Assembly: GCF_000760515.2 (NCBI RefSeq)
Contig: NW_013546711.1
Location: 1-64,000, forward strand
Length of the DNA stretch: 64,000 nucleotides
Source of the DNA: Mitosporidium daphniae
Lineage: Eukaryota; Microsporidia
Reading direction: 5' to 3'
The notes under the pieces are model-generated. The model did no database searches. It was not told where the DNA came from and saw nothing but the letters and a program-made list of their open reading frames with translations. Positions 10,884 through 19,669 of this stretch are shown here, one piece after another (the first letter of the stretch is position 1; each line of letters starts with the position of its first letter). The position numbers and the translations under genes are program-made.

Positions 10884-11477
10884 ATAAATAGGCTACCAAA
10901 GCTCCCAGGCTAGCGTTGGCTAAATTCGATTATACGTTCCACAACCACATAGTATTTGGCATCGTTGTATTTTAATTAGGGTTAGGGTTTATAGGTCCGG
11001 GAGCACCCCCTAGCAATTGAAAGAAATTACTCGAGCCTCTCTCAGCGGTAGAGCTCCATGCACACATGATTTTCAGAATTTTAGGTCCTAATAGGCCCAG
11101 GAAAAGCGGATGGCTTTTGAATCAGTGTTCTGGATTTTTCCTAATGTCTCGATTCCGATGCTTGATTTATTTCCTCAACACTCGAGGAACAAGGGTACGG
11201 GGTATTCGATCCCTGAGCGGTTTAAAAGCAATGCAAAAGTCAAACGAGTAACGAAAGATAAATTGGATGCACATTAACATGCACATGCATATGTATAGTT
11301 ATCCAAAGACTTCTACTTGCAGTTTTCACACTAACTCATAGGCTGCGTGACTGCATTTAAATAGAAAAGGCTCGGATTTATTGACCAATTGATGGCGCCC
11401 ATTTACATATGCATTCGATCAAGATTTAGGGTTGATGGGTGAGCTTTTAATACGCTTCAACACAAGCATTGCCATAC
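10884..11477. promoter_or_regulatory. CTF8 upstream region with a telobox (TTAGGG repeat)
   Basis: Roughly 600 bp without a gene. At 10976-10990 the sequence reads TTAGGGTTAGGGTTTATAGG (AACCCTAACCCTAA on the coding strand of CTF8), about 95 bp upstream of its ATG. The same AACCCTA core recurs before several genes here, so a promoter role is more likely than a telomere relic. No tRNA-like structure survives inspection. Confidence 0.5.
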
Positions 11478-12141
11478 TTATTGGGAGCGGTCACGCCGCA
11501 CAATAGGAAATGGCTGGCGCTGTTCCAATTGCCTAATTATCTCCAACGCCTGTAATCAGTGGGAATACGATAGCATACCTGCTGCTTGGCCGTATCGTCC
11601 GTACGGATAGACAGATGGACATCGTTCACCAGCACACGCTCGATCATAGAGGGAGTGTATGGGCGTCCGTTCTCTGGATTCAGTGTCTTCTCTGCGATGA
11701 TGACAGCAATATCTCGCCGCATACTTTCAGTTAGATGCGAACGCTCTGCAGCGCCAACCTGCCCTTCTCCCCGATCAAGGATCTTGAAATTAGAGGCGGA
11801 AAAATCATAAGGATTATCAGGCTGCAGGGTAAATGGTTAAAAAATCATAAAGGGGAGGTTGAAAGCCGAATTACCTCTCTGATAGCGATAGTGCTGTCGG
11901 TACTACCAAAAGCACGCTGCAAATCTTGTGCTTTGGCAAGAAGCCCTTTGGAAACGTTGAGGAAAACCTGGTCGCTTTGTAGGACTTCGGAAAGCGGCGT
12001 GGAAACGGGATTATTTCTATAGTCCTGCAACTTGTTCTTATAACACGCAATTTCGAAGCGAACTCCGTTACATCGAAGCCGCACCACAGCTACGTTGGTC
12101 AACTTTTGATTGTTTTGCGGTGTAAATATGGATGGCGACAT
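11478..12141 (-). CDS. SDO1: ribosome maturation factor SBDS/Sdo1, lacking domain III
   Basis: SBDS works with the GTPase EFL1 to release eIF6 from 60S subunits. Three exons with introns of 92 nt (11783-11874) and 29 nt (11550-11578). Domain I is complete (MSPSIFTP, LTNVAVVRLRCNGVRFEIAC, FEIACYKNKLQDYR, VFLNVSKG). Domain II follows (IAVIIAEKTLNPENGRPYT, SIRTDDTAKQQALEIIRQLE). The frame stops after PIVRRDRSQ, at the end of the domain II helices: 180 residues against about 250 normally. Domain III, the ferredoxin-like end, is missing and no matching exon was seen in the next 600 bp. Confidence 0.88.
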
Positions 12142-12271
12142 GAGGCGGTGTAATGGGAACCAATTAGCCAATTGACAAATTAACAAATTAATGAAGTGTA
12201 AAATTTATGTTCTCCCATAAACCGAAATTTTGAAACTGGGGTAAAACCAAACCGCTGCATTGAACATTTGA

Positions 12272-12463
12272 TCAAAAAAGCCACTCGGCAGCCACGGCAG
12301 CCCGAGGCCCCGCGCCTGGGCAGCCGCCAGTCATCAACCTATAGGTAGATGCGCCGAGGAGATCGATGCGGGGACAAGAAACCGCCTGGCCTTTGCCGGT
12401 GACGGGCCGACGCCCCTCCACACAAACATTATTCCCTTTGTGTATCCTTAACAAGACATCCAT
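12272..12463 (-). other. GC-rich block with a 63-codon minus-strand frame
   Basis: Between 12285 and 12425 the sequence is markedly GC-rich with several inverted CCGG/GGCC-type runs, unlike the AT-rich gaps elsewhere. A minus-strand frame (MDVLLRIHKGNNVCVEGRRP…) starts 12 bp upstream of the TilS ATG and spans it. No protein family or known RNA (SRP, RNase P, snRNA, tRNA) could be matched. It could be a structured RNA, a short protein or neither. Confidence 0.25.
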
Positions 12464-12475
12464 AATTAACTTTTA

Positions 12476-14710
12476 ATGTTTAAAAGTGTAAAATTAGTTG
12501 CAGGCCAGACTTTCCCATCCAATCCAATGGCTGTACGGGGATATCGGGTGGTAGAGCATGTGGAGTCATTTGTCGCGCAATACTGTTTCACAGGGGCGCG
12601 GCGTGATCCCATCTCCATCCAGGAATATCAAACAATGTTTGGGCGTATGTTAGCAGCAGCAAAGATCCCTGCCAACTCTCCAAACACGAAAGTGGGCGTA
12701 GCACTCTCTGGCGGTCCAGACTCTATGGCGCTATTGGGATTGACAGTGGCAGCTCTTGGGCGTGAGCGTGTTGTCGCTTTAACCGTCACGCATGGGCCAC
12801 CAGAAGATGGTGGCGAGCCCACCTCCATGATCCAAGATCTTGTTCGGCCCTTGGGCGTACAGCATATTTTATTACCTCTAAATAATCTTCTACCGCATGC
12901 GAACGCCCAGACAAAGAGTTTGAGCAAAGATCTCCAAAGTGCCCATTCCAAAGTGATTGTCGGCAAGGGAAGCGTACAACAGAGATGTCGTGAGATGCGC
13001 TATGCTGCCTTGCGTGACACCGCATTGAGCTCGGACCTCTCACTGATATTGTGCGCTCATCATCTCGACGATGATCTCTGCACATATTTTATGCGGCTCT
13101 CGCGCTATTCTGGCATGGAAGGGCTGGCAGGGATGCGTCCCCTAAGCATCCTTTCCGGAACACCTGTCACTTCTCGACAACTGAGTTGCCTTGAAGATCT
13201 GGAAGCTTCTGGAGTTCCGCCGTTGATGTTAGGGCGACCATTATTGGGATTTCCAAAAATTCGGCTAGTAAGCACATGCGGCGCATTGGGTCTTGATTTT
13301 CTGGAGGACCTCTCAAACAGCCATTTCGAAAATTCATTACGCAACTCCGTCAGAGAGGGTATTCAAACGCTGCTCAAAAGCTCTCCTGTATCGATTAGCG
13401 ACCTTTATGCCCTTATGGAATCTGCCAAGAAACATCGTGAGGAGCTGCGTCGTCAGTTACGAGCAGCCGCCACAGAAAACCTTTTTGCTGCGACTCGAAA
13501 TGGAGAGGGCAGATCTTGGCCCTGGGTTTCTGGAAACTTTGCGGCCAGTCCCAGTGCCGTGATAGCACTACCGCTGCATCAGCGATGGTGGCGTAATTCC
13601 GGGCTACTAATGCGAGTGCTTTCTCTGGCTGCGGAAGGTGTTGGAGGCACTCATTTGGCTTCGTCACAGACGACTTTGCTTGCTTTTTCAGAAGCAATTG
13701 TCGCTTCTGCGCTTATCCGCACTCGGCAGGCAAAACGTCAGCGGTCCCAACCTACAATCATGCCACAGTCAGCACATCATGGAAACCGTACTCTTCTTGC
13801 AGACTCAAAGACACAGCCATCTAGTGGCTATTTTGAGGACTTGCGTATCTCTCGCACGCAAAAACTTCCGTTTATCCGTGCGTTTTCGTTCGGGCGATGT
13901 GTAGTCTCTCCTCTTGGTGCTATCGAAGCTTCAAGGCGTAACTTGGTGCATGTTGGCGGGCCGCTTCTTGGCATTACGCCAGCACCACGGATGCCTGAGC
14001 ATCCAAGTGCTGCGAGCATTTCTCCGGAACGTCGGATGGTTGACAATCTGCTCTTGGTGCCTGGAAATATATATCTCTGGGATGGAAGGATTCAAATTTA
14101 TCTCCCCAATGACCAGCCCACTGTTCAAATGCCATTGCAAATTTTATCCGAAAGTGTTATTGAGGAAACGCGGCCGGGTCCTCTTACTGGTATGCTTGCG
14201 CGAGCCGGTGGCCTGCCAGCCATTCGAGTTAGCCAACGCACCTTTCAGGAACCACAAATGCTCTGGGTTCTCTCGCCTGCCCTGGGCCCCACTGGCCCAG
14301 CAGTGAAAAAAATAGACAGAACGGAAAGTATTCTTGACAATGGCGGTATACTTTTGACATCAGCCGCTGCAAATAGTGCTGCCCATAATCCTGCAGACAT
14401 CCCGAAAGGTCAAATTGATGGCCCGAGGGTTCGCATCGTGCCATTGACGCTGGCGGCGCTGCGTTGGTTGGCAGCTGGCGCCTCTCGAAATGAGCCAGAG
14501 AAGCTCTCTCAAATGGAGGCTATCCGCCAGTGCCATACGGCCGATGCATTGCTACAACATCCGCTTGTTATTGCAATGGACGGCTCCTGGGCTGCCATGC
14601 CAACATTAGCACTAACTTTGGGGCAGATCCCATGGTCTCCACTAGTTCATGCTGTTCCCGTAGGTGTAACTCATGTTATCAATCGCCTCTTGCTTCCTTC
14701 TATGCTTTGA
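12476..14710 (+). CDS. TilS-like tRNA(Ile)-lysidine synthase, very long
   Basis: PP-loop ATPase of the TilS family, which converts C34 of tRNA-Ile(CAU) to lysidine so that it reads AUA. The PP-loop SGGPDSMALL lies near residue 79. It is followed by QRCREMRYAALR and LCAHHLDDDLCTYFMRLSRY with GMEGLAGMRPL, the family signature. 744 residues, no intron; TilS is usually 300-450, and the second half (after about residue 300) has no recognised domain. Nuclear-encoded, so presumably for the mitochondrion, although no strong presequence is visible. Another PP-loop nucleotide-modifying enzyme (Ncs6/TtcA) is less likely because their Cys motifs are absent. Confidence 0.75.
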   Translation: MFKSVKLVAGQTFPSNPMAVRGYRVVEHVESFVAQYCFTGARRDPISIQEYQTMFGRMLAAAKIPANSPNTKVGVALSGGPDSMALLGLTVAALGRERVVALTVTHGPPEDGGEPTSMIQDLVRPLGVQHILLPLNNLLPHANAQTKSLSKDLQSAHSKVIVGKGSVQQRCREMRYAALRDTALSSDLSLILCAHHLDDDLCTYFMRLSRYSGMEGLAGMRPLSILSGTPVTSRQLSCLEDLEASGVPPLMLGRPLLGFPKIRLVSTCGALGLDFLEDLSNSHFENSLRNSVREGIQTLLKSSPVSISDLYALMESAKKHREELRRQLRAAATENLFAATRNGEGRSWPWVSGNFAASPSAVIALPLHQRWWRNSGLLMRVLSLAAEGVGGTHLASSQTTLLAFSEAIVASALIRTRQAKRQRSQPTIMPQSAHHGNRTLLADSKTQPSSGYFEDLRISRTQKLPFIRAFSFGRCVVSPLGAIEASRRNLVHVGGPLLGITPAPRMPEHPSAASISPERRMVDNLLLVPGNIYLWDGRIQIYLPNDQPTVQMPLQILSESVIEETRPGPLTGMLARAGGLPAIRVSQRTFQEPQMLWVLSPALGPTGPAVKKIDRTESILDNGGILLTSAAANSAAHNPADIPKGQIDGPRVRIVPLTLAALRWLAAGASRNEPEKLSQMEAIRQCHTADALLQHPLVIAMDGSWAAMPTLALTLGQIPWSPLVHAVPVGVTHVINRLLLPSML

Positions 14711-15012
14711 GGCATACAGTGCTGCATAAGCATCGCTAACTAGCATATCGACAGATTTTTCTTTTATTAATAAATTATGTCCTTTGGTAGGTCGTTTTTA
14801 CATTTCAGATTAAGGCTCTTTGGTTCGCACTTTCGGCTGGGGTCGTGATTTCGTTGTCGTTGTCGTTGTCGTTGCCTTCTGATGTGTTTCCGGTGGCAAA
14901 ATTTGTTTGAAGGAACAACTAACTTATTTTGCGATTTTTCAGGCTGTAATTTGCTCTGGTGGTAGGGTTATCACTAAAACATGTTACAGTTTGCACGGAA
15001 AATTTGCTACCA
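14711..15012. other. intergenic with a (TCGTTG)n microsatellite
   Basis: Gap of about 300 bp between two plus-strand genes. A hexamer/trimer run GTTGTCGTTGTCGTTGTCGTTG lies at about 14853-14874. The rest is AT-rich with a TTATTAATAAATTATG cluster after the TilS stop that could serve 3'-end formation. No gene seen. Confidence 0.5.
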
Positions 15013-15852
15013 ATGACAGTATCAAGTCCCAAGAAAGCAGAAACTCCGCGTGTGCCTTTCTCCATGGGGAAAAAGGAACCGCCCAAGCAAGACCTCACCA
15101 CTTCAGGCACCGCAGAAGATCAGCAACATGCGGCCAAACCTGCATTTAACACGTCTCTTTTGGTACGGATGGGTGTACGCGGGTTCTTCTTCGGCACCTC
15201 GCTTTTTGGATTCATGCAGTGGTGGGAACACCCAGATTACATCAAGCTCATCATCAATAGCAAGTACGCAGGCAAATATGAATACCTAACGTATCTCGGT
15301 GTTGCCGTTACCATGGCCACTATTGCTGTAGCCTCTGGTGCCGATCTATTGCAGAATTGTACCTCCTCCGCCCGCATTGAGGGGCATCGCGGCAATGCAG
15401 CACGTATCGCAGCAAGTGTCAGCAATTGGCTTCTTGCTACTGCATTTCCCATGGAAACGCTCATCACAGTGCTTTACTGGATCTTGCGTGCTTTTGACCG
15501 TTCGTTACTTTCCTCCACACATATGCTACGCAAAGGAGAACTCTTGGCTGTGGAAAGTGATATTGCTATGCATCTTTTACCTTTCTTCTACGTTTGGGCA
15601 GAGCTTCTACTTTTTTCGCCCTTCTTGGCGCGCCCATTCGTACGACGGGCAACACATAGGTTGGTGCTAGTAGTATGTAACGGTGCATATCTGGCATGGT
15701 CACATTTCTTGTTTCTTAAGAACAAACGCTGGGTATACCCACTCCTAGGCAAGCTTTCGACGATTCAGCACTTTGGGCTCGTTGCCGCCACAACCAGCCT
15801 GAGTCTTGTCGCCTATTCACTGGGTATCGCATTGCTGCCAAGACATAAATAA
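15013..15852 (+). CDS. AIG1/FAR-17a (ADTRP) family membrane hydrolase
   Basis: 279 residues from the first ATG. A polar N-terminal tail of about 50 residues precedes six hydrophobic segments. Family landmarks are EYLTYLGVAVTM (the Thr nucleophile region), FPMETLITVLYWILRAFDRS, DIAMHLLPFFYVW (the catalytic His), AYLAWSHFLFL and KRWVYPLL. AIG1/ADTRP are threonine hydrolases of fatty-acid esters of hydroxy fatty acids in the ER; activity of fungal homologues is not well defined. A GTG-initiated extension upstream is open but has no ATG, so the start chosen is MTVSSPKK. Confidence 0.68.
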   Translation: MTVSSPKKAETPRVPFSMGKKEPPKQDLTTSGTAEDQQHAAKPAFNTSLLVRMGVRGFFFGTSLFGFMQWWEHPDYIKLIINSKYAGKYEYLTYLGVAVTMATIAVASGADLLQNCTSSARIEGHRGNAARIAASVSNWLLATAFPMETLITVLYWILRAFDRSLLSSTHMLRKGELLAVESDIAMHLLPFFYVWAELLLFSPFLARPFVRRATHRLVLVVCNGAYLAWSHFLFLKNKRWVYPLLGKLSTIQHFGLVAATTSLSLVAYSLGIALLPRHK

Positions 15853-16395
15853 AAGGTCATCGAGCAACCATTTCTTTAGCCCAGTGTTGCAATTACACCT
15901 TTTTAAGATTTATGCGCGCTGGGTTTTAGGGAGCCTATTTGCCGACATTAAATTATGTCTCCATATGGAGGGGACTTGTTCGCGATCGCTAATTTTAGCA
16001 AGCCTAACTCTAACCGGTGGAAGCCTACTACCAGCCACTTAGCACTTACGACGGTATTATTTTGGAAACTTCTACCACTGGTATCCACAAGAAAGACTTC
16101 TTTGAGCTTTTTAATATAGCGCCGTATTTTCGGCCAATTGTTGCGCAGTGCGCAATTGGATTGCCATGCATGATGGCCAAATATGTTTACTTTAAAAACT
16201 CCGATATTTAGCGTCTATTTTTAGTTCTTCAACCGACAATTTAACAGTGCCACTATATGCATCCGATCATGGAGCATATTTTTATTTCGCTAGCGATCGG
16301 CAATAATTATACGTTGTTTGCATTGCAGATTGACTGGTCATTGCGGAACATGTAAATTACACCAATTTAATTGTGAATTAATTGAATTCTGGGAC
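15853..16395. other. intergenic, no gene seen
   Basis: About 540 bp between AIG1-like and Hsp110 genes. Contains GCGATCGC-type palindromes (15981-15988, 16291-16298), a CCTAACTCTAACC tract (16002-16014) resembling the AACCCTA boxes, and short open frames without features. Probably 3' flank plus the Hsp110 promoter. Confidence 0.4.
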
Positions 16396-16396
16396 A

Positions 16397-16409
16397 TTCT
16401 AGAAAATTC
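16397..16409. promoter_or_regulatory. heat-shock element upstream of Hsp110
   Basis: TTCTAGAAAATTC is three perfect alternating nGAAn units (TTC-nn-GAA-nn-TTC), the binding site of trimeric Hsf1. It ends 47 bp before the Hsp110 ATG. A further GAATTC half-site pair lies at 16384-16389. No comparable element was noticed before other genes here, which supports function. Confidence 0.7.
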
Positions 16410-16455
16410 CCCGTGCATTAATAGGTACACTTGAAGGCGATTTTTTATTGTTTTA

Positions 16456-18675
16456 ATGTCCGTTGTCGGTATCGATTTTGGATCGCAAAATACAGTGGTT
16501 GCTGTTGCACGCAACCGGTCCATTGACGTTATCACGAATGAGGTTTCTAACCGCCTCTCACCCTCTATGGTCTGCTTCGACATGGCGACCGGACGGCGAT
16601 ATATTGGGGAGGCCGCAAAAACCTTCGAGATGTCCAAGTTAAATTCGACCATGGGCCAATTGAAACGACTGATCATGTTGGCAGCTGGCGACAAGCCAGC
16701 TCCAGGAGACTTGGATGCATATGAGAGCGTGAATGGATTTAATATGCAAACCGGCGAATTTGTGGGCCATGCTACGGCTGTACAGGCTGTAGCAATGTTC
16801 CTGGGTTACATTCGTGGTGTAACACGAACAGCTCTTGGAGGCGCTGCAGCACCAAACATCAGTGATTGCGTGATTAGCGTTCCTGCTTCCTGGGGCGATG
16901 CTCATCGCCGCATCCTAATGGATGCTGCTGCGGTGGCAGGTTTGGGGCCGTTAATGCTACTCGGTGAAGGCACAGCCACATCGCTTGCCTATGGGCTCTC
17001 ACATCTTGATGCCATACCGAAAGACGGCATGATGCTGTTGATAGTGGACATTGGCCACTCCTCCACGCAAGTTCAACTTTGTAACCTCACGGGACAAGGT
17101 TTACACGTTTTGGGGGAAGCATGGGACACCTCTCTTGGCGGTCGAGACATCGATGCAGCACTTGCTAGCTATTTAGCGAATCGCTTAGAAAGCGAGTTTC
17201 CAAAAAAATGGGCCGGTCTTTCTGCCTCTCCCAAAGCCATGGTGCGACTGCGCATGGCGTGCGAACGTGCAAAGAAGATGCTCTCAGCCTCCTCTATTGC
17301 GCGGCTGTCTGTGGAAGCGTTGTATAATGATCAGGATATGTCTGAAATACTGTCACGCGAAGAACTTGTACAGGTGATGAAAGAACAAATCGACTTTTTT
17401 GGCCGCCTGCATGCTGTCCTGGCACGAGTCGCCGATGCGCCCAAAGCAACGCCCGATACTGAAGTTACAGCTGATGGCTCTGCAACGCCATCTTCTCGTA
17501 CTCCCACACACATAGAGGTGGCAGGTGGTACTACACGCATTCCCGCCATCAAAGAGCATATCTCAGCCTTCTTCGGCGGACTTCCTGTCTCGCTCGGCCT
17601 GAATCAAGATGAAGCGATCGCTCGTGGTTGCGCCTATCAATGTGCAATGCTTTCTCCGGTCTTCAAGGTACGCCCGTTTGAAGTGCGGGCGGTCAACTCG
17701 CTTTCTTATGTGCTTTCGTGGGAAAATATGGGGGATCGCTCTTCCGTTGCATTGATAGGGCCCTGTACCGCCCTTCCTGCTTCGCGTGCCGTCACTTTTT
17801 CACTGAGACAACTGCCGCTAGAGCTGACCCTGGAGGCAGAGGGCAAGCCTCAAGCGCGCTACCTTCTCTCAGTGCAGGAGGGAGATGCCAATGCTATCTC
17901 AGATGCCCAGGTTAAAATTAAGGTTCGATGCAGCGCTTCGGGAATTATTTCCATCGATCCTAAAGCATCGGTCTGGGTTCGCTCATCGCCATCGGCTAAT
18001 TCCGAGTCTGCAGAAACTAATAGTAATGAGGCCCCGGAAGCAACTAGCAGCAACACCTCTATGCTGGTGCGTTGTGAGACTTCTTGTGCCGCTGTCGCTA
18101 CGCTGGCTTCGCATTCTTTACCGCGAGAAGAAGTGCAGCGCTTAGCAACAGTTGAGGCCAACCTCGCAGCTGCAGACAGAGCCATGTTTGAGGCAGAAAC
18201 CGCTCGAAATGCCCTTGAAGAGTTTATCTACGAAAAGCGCGACGGGCTTTCTGGCTCTTTTTGTCCTTTCCTCTCTTCGCCTGAGGAAGAGTCCACACTT
18301 AAGGCAGCTTTGAATGATGCCGAATCATGGCTTTATCCTGATGAGGAATGCTCCTCGCAGTCTTCTTTAACTCCACAGGAGATCTCTTCTGCTGCCCATA
18401 AGCGGCTTTGCCTAATGAAAGACCTTTTCTATCCCATCATAGAGCGGGCGCGTGCATACGAGGAAGCTACGGAACGGCTTATGCTTGCGAATCGTGCCGC
18501 TGAGCGTCTTGGCCTCCCCACAGAACAGCCAGCGCCGCCCCCTCGTACTGCCGAGGTTTTCGAAGCCGCTCAGCGCGTGGAGGCCGCCTCCGCGGAATCT
18601 ATTTCAACTGATGGCAGTACAACTGCAATGGACGCCCAAAACGATGTACCTAATGATACCACTGACCCTCAGTGA
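16456..18675 (+). CDS. SSE1: Hsp110 (Sse1-type) nucleotide exchange factor for Hsp70
   Basis: 739 residues, no intron. The actin-like ATPase begins MSVVGIDFGSQNTVVAVAR and contains DCVISVPASWGDAHRR, LLGEGTATSLAYGL, LIVDIGHSSTQV and HIEVAGGTTRIPAIKEHI, where Hsp70 has the GGSTRIP loop. The diverged DIGHSS phosphate loop and SVVGIDFGSQN start are typical of Hsp110 rather than Hsp70. Next come a beta domain with an acidic, serine-rich loop (about residues 510-535) and a helical C-terminus, with no EEVD tail. It exchanges nucleotide on cytosolic Hsp70 and aids disaggregation. A heat-shock element lies 47 bp upstream, implying Hsf1 control. Confidence 0.88.
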   Translation: MSVVGIDFGSQNTVVAVARNRSIDVITNEVSNRLSPSMVCFDMATGRRYIGEAAKTFEMSKLNSTMGQLKRLIMLAAGDKPAPGDLDAYESVNGFNMQTGEFVGHATAVQAVAMFLGYIRGVTRTALGGAAAPNISDCVISVPASWGDAHRRILMDAAAVAGLGPLMLLGEGTATSLAYGLSHLDAIPKDGMMLLIVDIGHSSTQVQLCNLTGQGLHVLGEAWDTSLGGRDIDAALASYLANRLESEFPKKWAGLSASPKAMVRLRMACERAKKMLSASSIARLSVEALYNDQDMSEILSREELVQVMKEQIDFFGRLHAVLARVADAPKATPDTEVTADGSATPSSRTPTHIEVAGGTTRIPAIKEHISAFFGGLPVSLGLNQDEAIARGCAYQCAMLSPVFKVRPFEVRAVNSLSYVLSWENMGDRSSVALIGPCTALPASRAVTFSLRQLPLELTLEAEGKPQARYLLSVQEGDANAISDAQVKIKVRCSASGIISIDPKASVWVRSSPSANSESAETNSNEAPEATSSNTSMLVRCETSCAAVATLASHSLPREEVQRLATVEANLAAADRAMFEAETARNALEEFIYEKRDGLSGSFCPFLSSPEEESTLKAALNDAESWLYPDEECSSQSSLTPQEISSAAHKRLCLMKDLFYPIIERARAYEEATERLMLANRAAERLGLPTEQPAPPPRTAEVFEAAQRVEAASAESISTDGSTTAMDAQNDVPNDTTDPQ

Positions 18676-18744
18676 GCATCAAAATAAACTAATATAAGCT
18701 TCGTGCTACCACCGTTAAGACTATGACTAGATGTATTGGGGTGC

Positions 18745-19638
18745 TTATGGATATGTGCATGTTAGGGGGTCTGCCGCAAAACGGTAGTAGCCAATGCAAA
18801 AACAGGCGCCTGGCATCTCCTCGATCTGTCTGCGGACTACGGGGTGCTCCAGGCCAAAAAAATCGTCACCCGATGTGAAAATTGGCCAGTCAGAATCGGA
18901 AATGGCAGTCGTGCTCGCCAATGCGCTTATTAATTGCTGAAACGCATCGTCTGTGGAATGTCGAGAAGCCCATTTCAGCGTTGGATCCGACTGCAAGTAG
19001 ATTTTGAAAAGTGGACCAGGCTCGATGGTAGAAAGGTAGTACACGCGGCGAGATGGCTCGCGAATGTTGTAAAATTTGCGCTTAGACACAAAGCCAGGGG
19101 GGTAGATGGAGGTTATGGTGTGGTAGGGCTTTAGATGCTCTATCACGGTCTGGTCATTCTTGCCTTCGAAAAACGGCAACATGCCAAGCGAATATATAGA
19201 CACACGCACCAAAGCACGACCAAGTACAAACGGTAGCAACACACGGCTCTCCCAACCGGACGGCAACACCTATATGAGTGGAGACCGGACATACCTTAAC
19301 CTTGTGTCTCGAGTGTGGATATGGCACCAACGGGCTGAGACGCCTGCGCGTATCTTTCCGCAGAATACCTGCAGCATAAGAGTCATAGAGTGTCTCATAA
19401 AGAGAATCCTCTGAAGAGTAATCAAGGTCCTCCTTCTCCTCATGGCCTTGATTTGGTGAGCTGCATTGAATTGTCGAACCGGACTTGGCGATCAGCGCAT
19501 CAAGGAGGCGATTGACATCTCTGCGAAGAGAAAAGAGTTCCACAGAAAGTGCGGCATGAATTTTCTCCAGCTCTATCCGTTCATCCTACAATTAAACGAA
19601 ACAGCGTGCCTTTAAACGCAACAACGCACCCTGCCCAT
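18745..19638 (-). CDS. FYRN/FYRC domain protein (TBRG1-like)
   Basis: Three exons; the first is only nine bases (ATG GGC AGG) before a 44-nt intron (19586-19629), and a 25-nt intron (19270-19294) follows. The N-terminus is a coiled coil (IELEKIHAALSVELFSLRRD). FYRN is seen as VLLPFVLGRALVRVSIYSLG and IYPPGFVSKRKFYNI, and FYRC as FFGLEHPVVRRQIEEMPGA followed by CFCIGYYRF. FYR domains occur in MLL-type methyltransferases and TBRG1; no SET, PHD or JmjC domain is present, so this is the stand-alone TBRG1 type, probably a chromatin-associated regulator. AACCCTAAATAAA and AATTTTAATT boxes precede the ATG within 40 bp. Confidence 0.75.
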
Positions 19639-19669
19639 GATGGAGGTTTTCCATGCAATTAAAATTGGT

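Noticed and set aside
10970-10995. TTAGGGTTAGGG as a telomere or telomere scar
   Set aside because: Only two units, internal, and the same AACCCTA core stands before many genes; read as a promoter box.
11035-11100. tRNA 5' half (CTCAGCGGTAGAGC resembles a D arm)
   Set aside because: No T arm or acceptor partner follows within tRNA length.
11180-11230. tRNA gene (GGTATTCGATCCC resembles a B box)
   Set aside because: No A box, no acceptor or anticodon stem at the right spacing on either strand.
12476-18675. Bacterial contamination or recent transfer of the intron-free TilS to Hsp110 block
   Set aside because: Hsp110 and AIG1 are eukaryotic families, promoters carry the same boxes, and intron-bearing genes flank the block.
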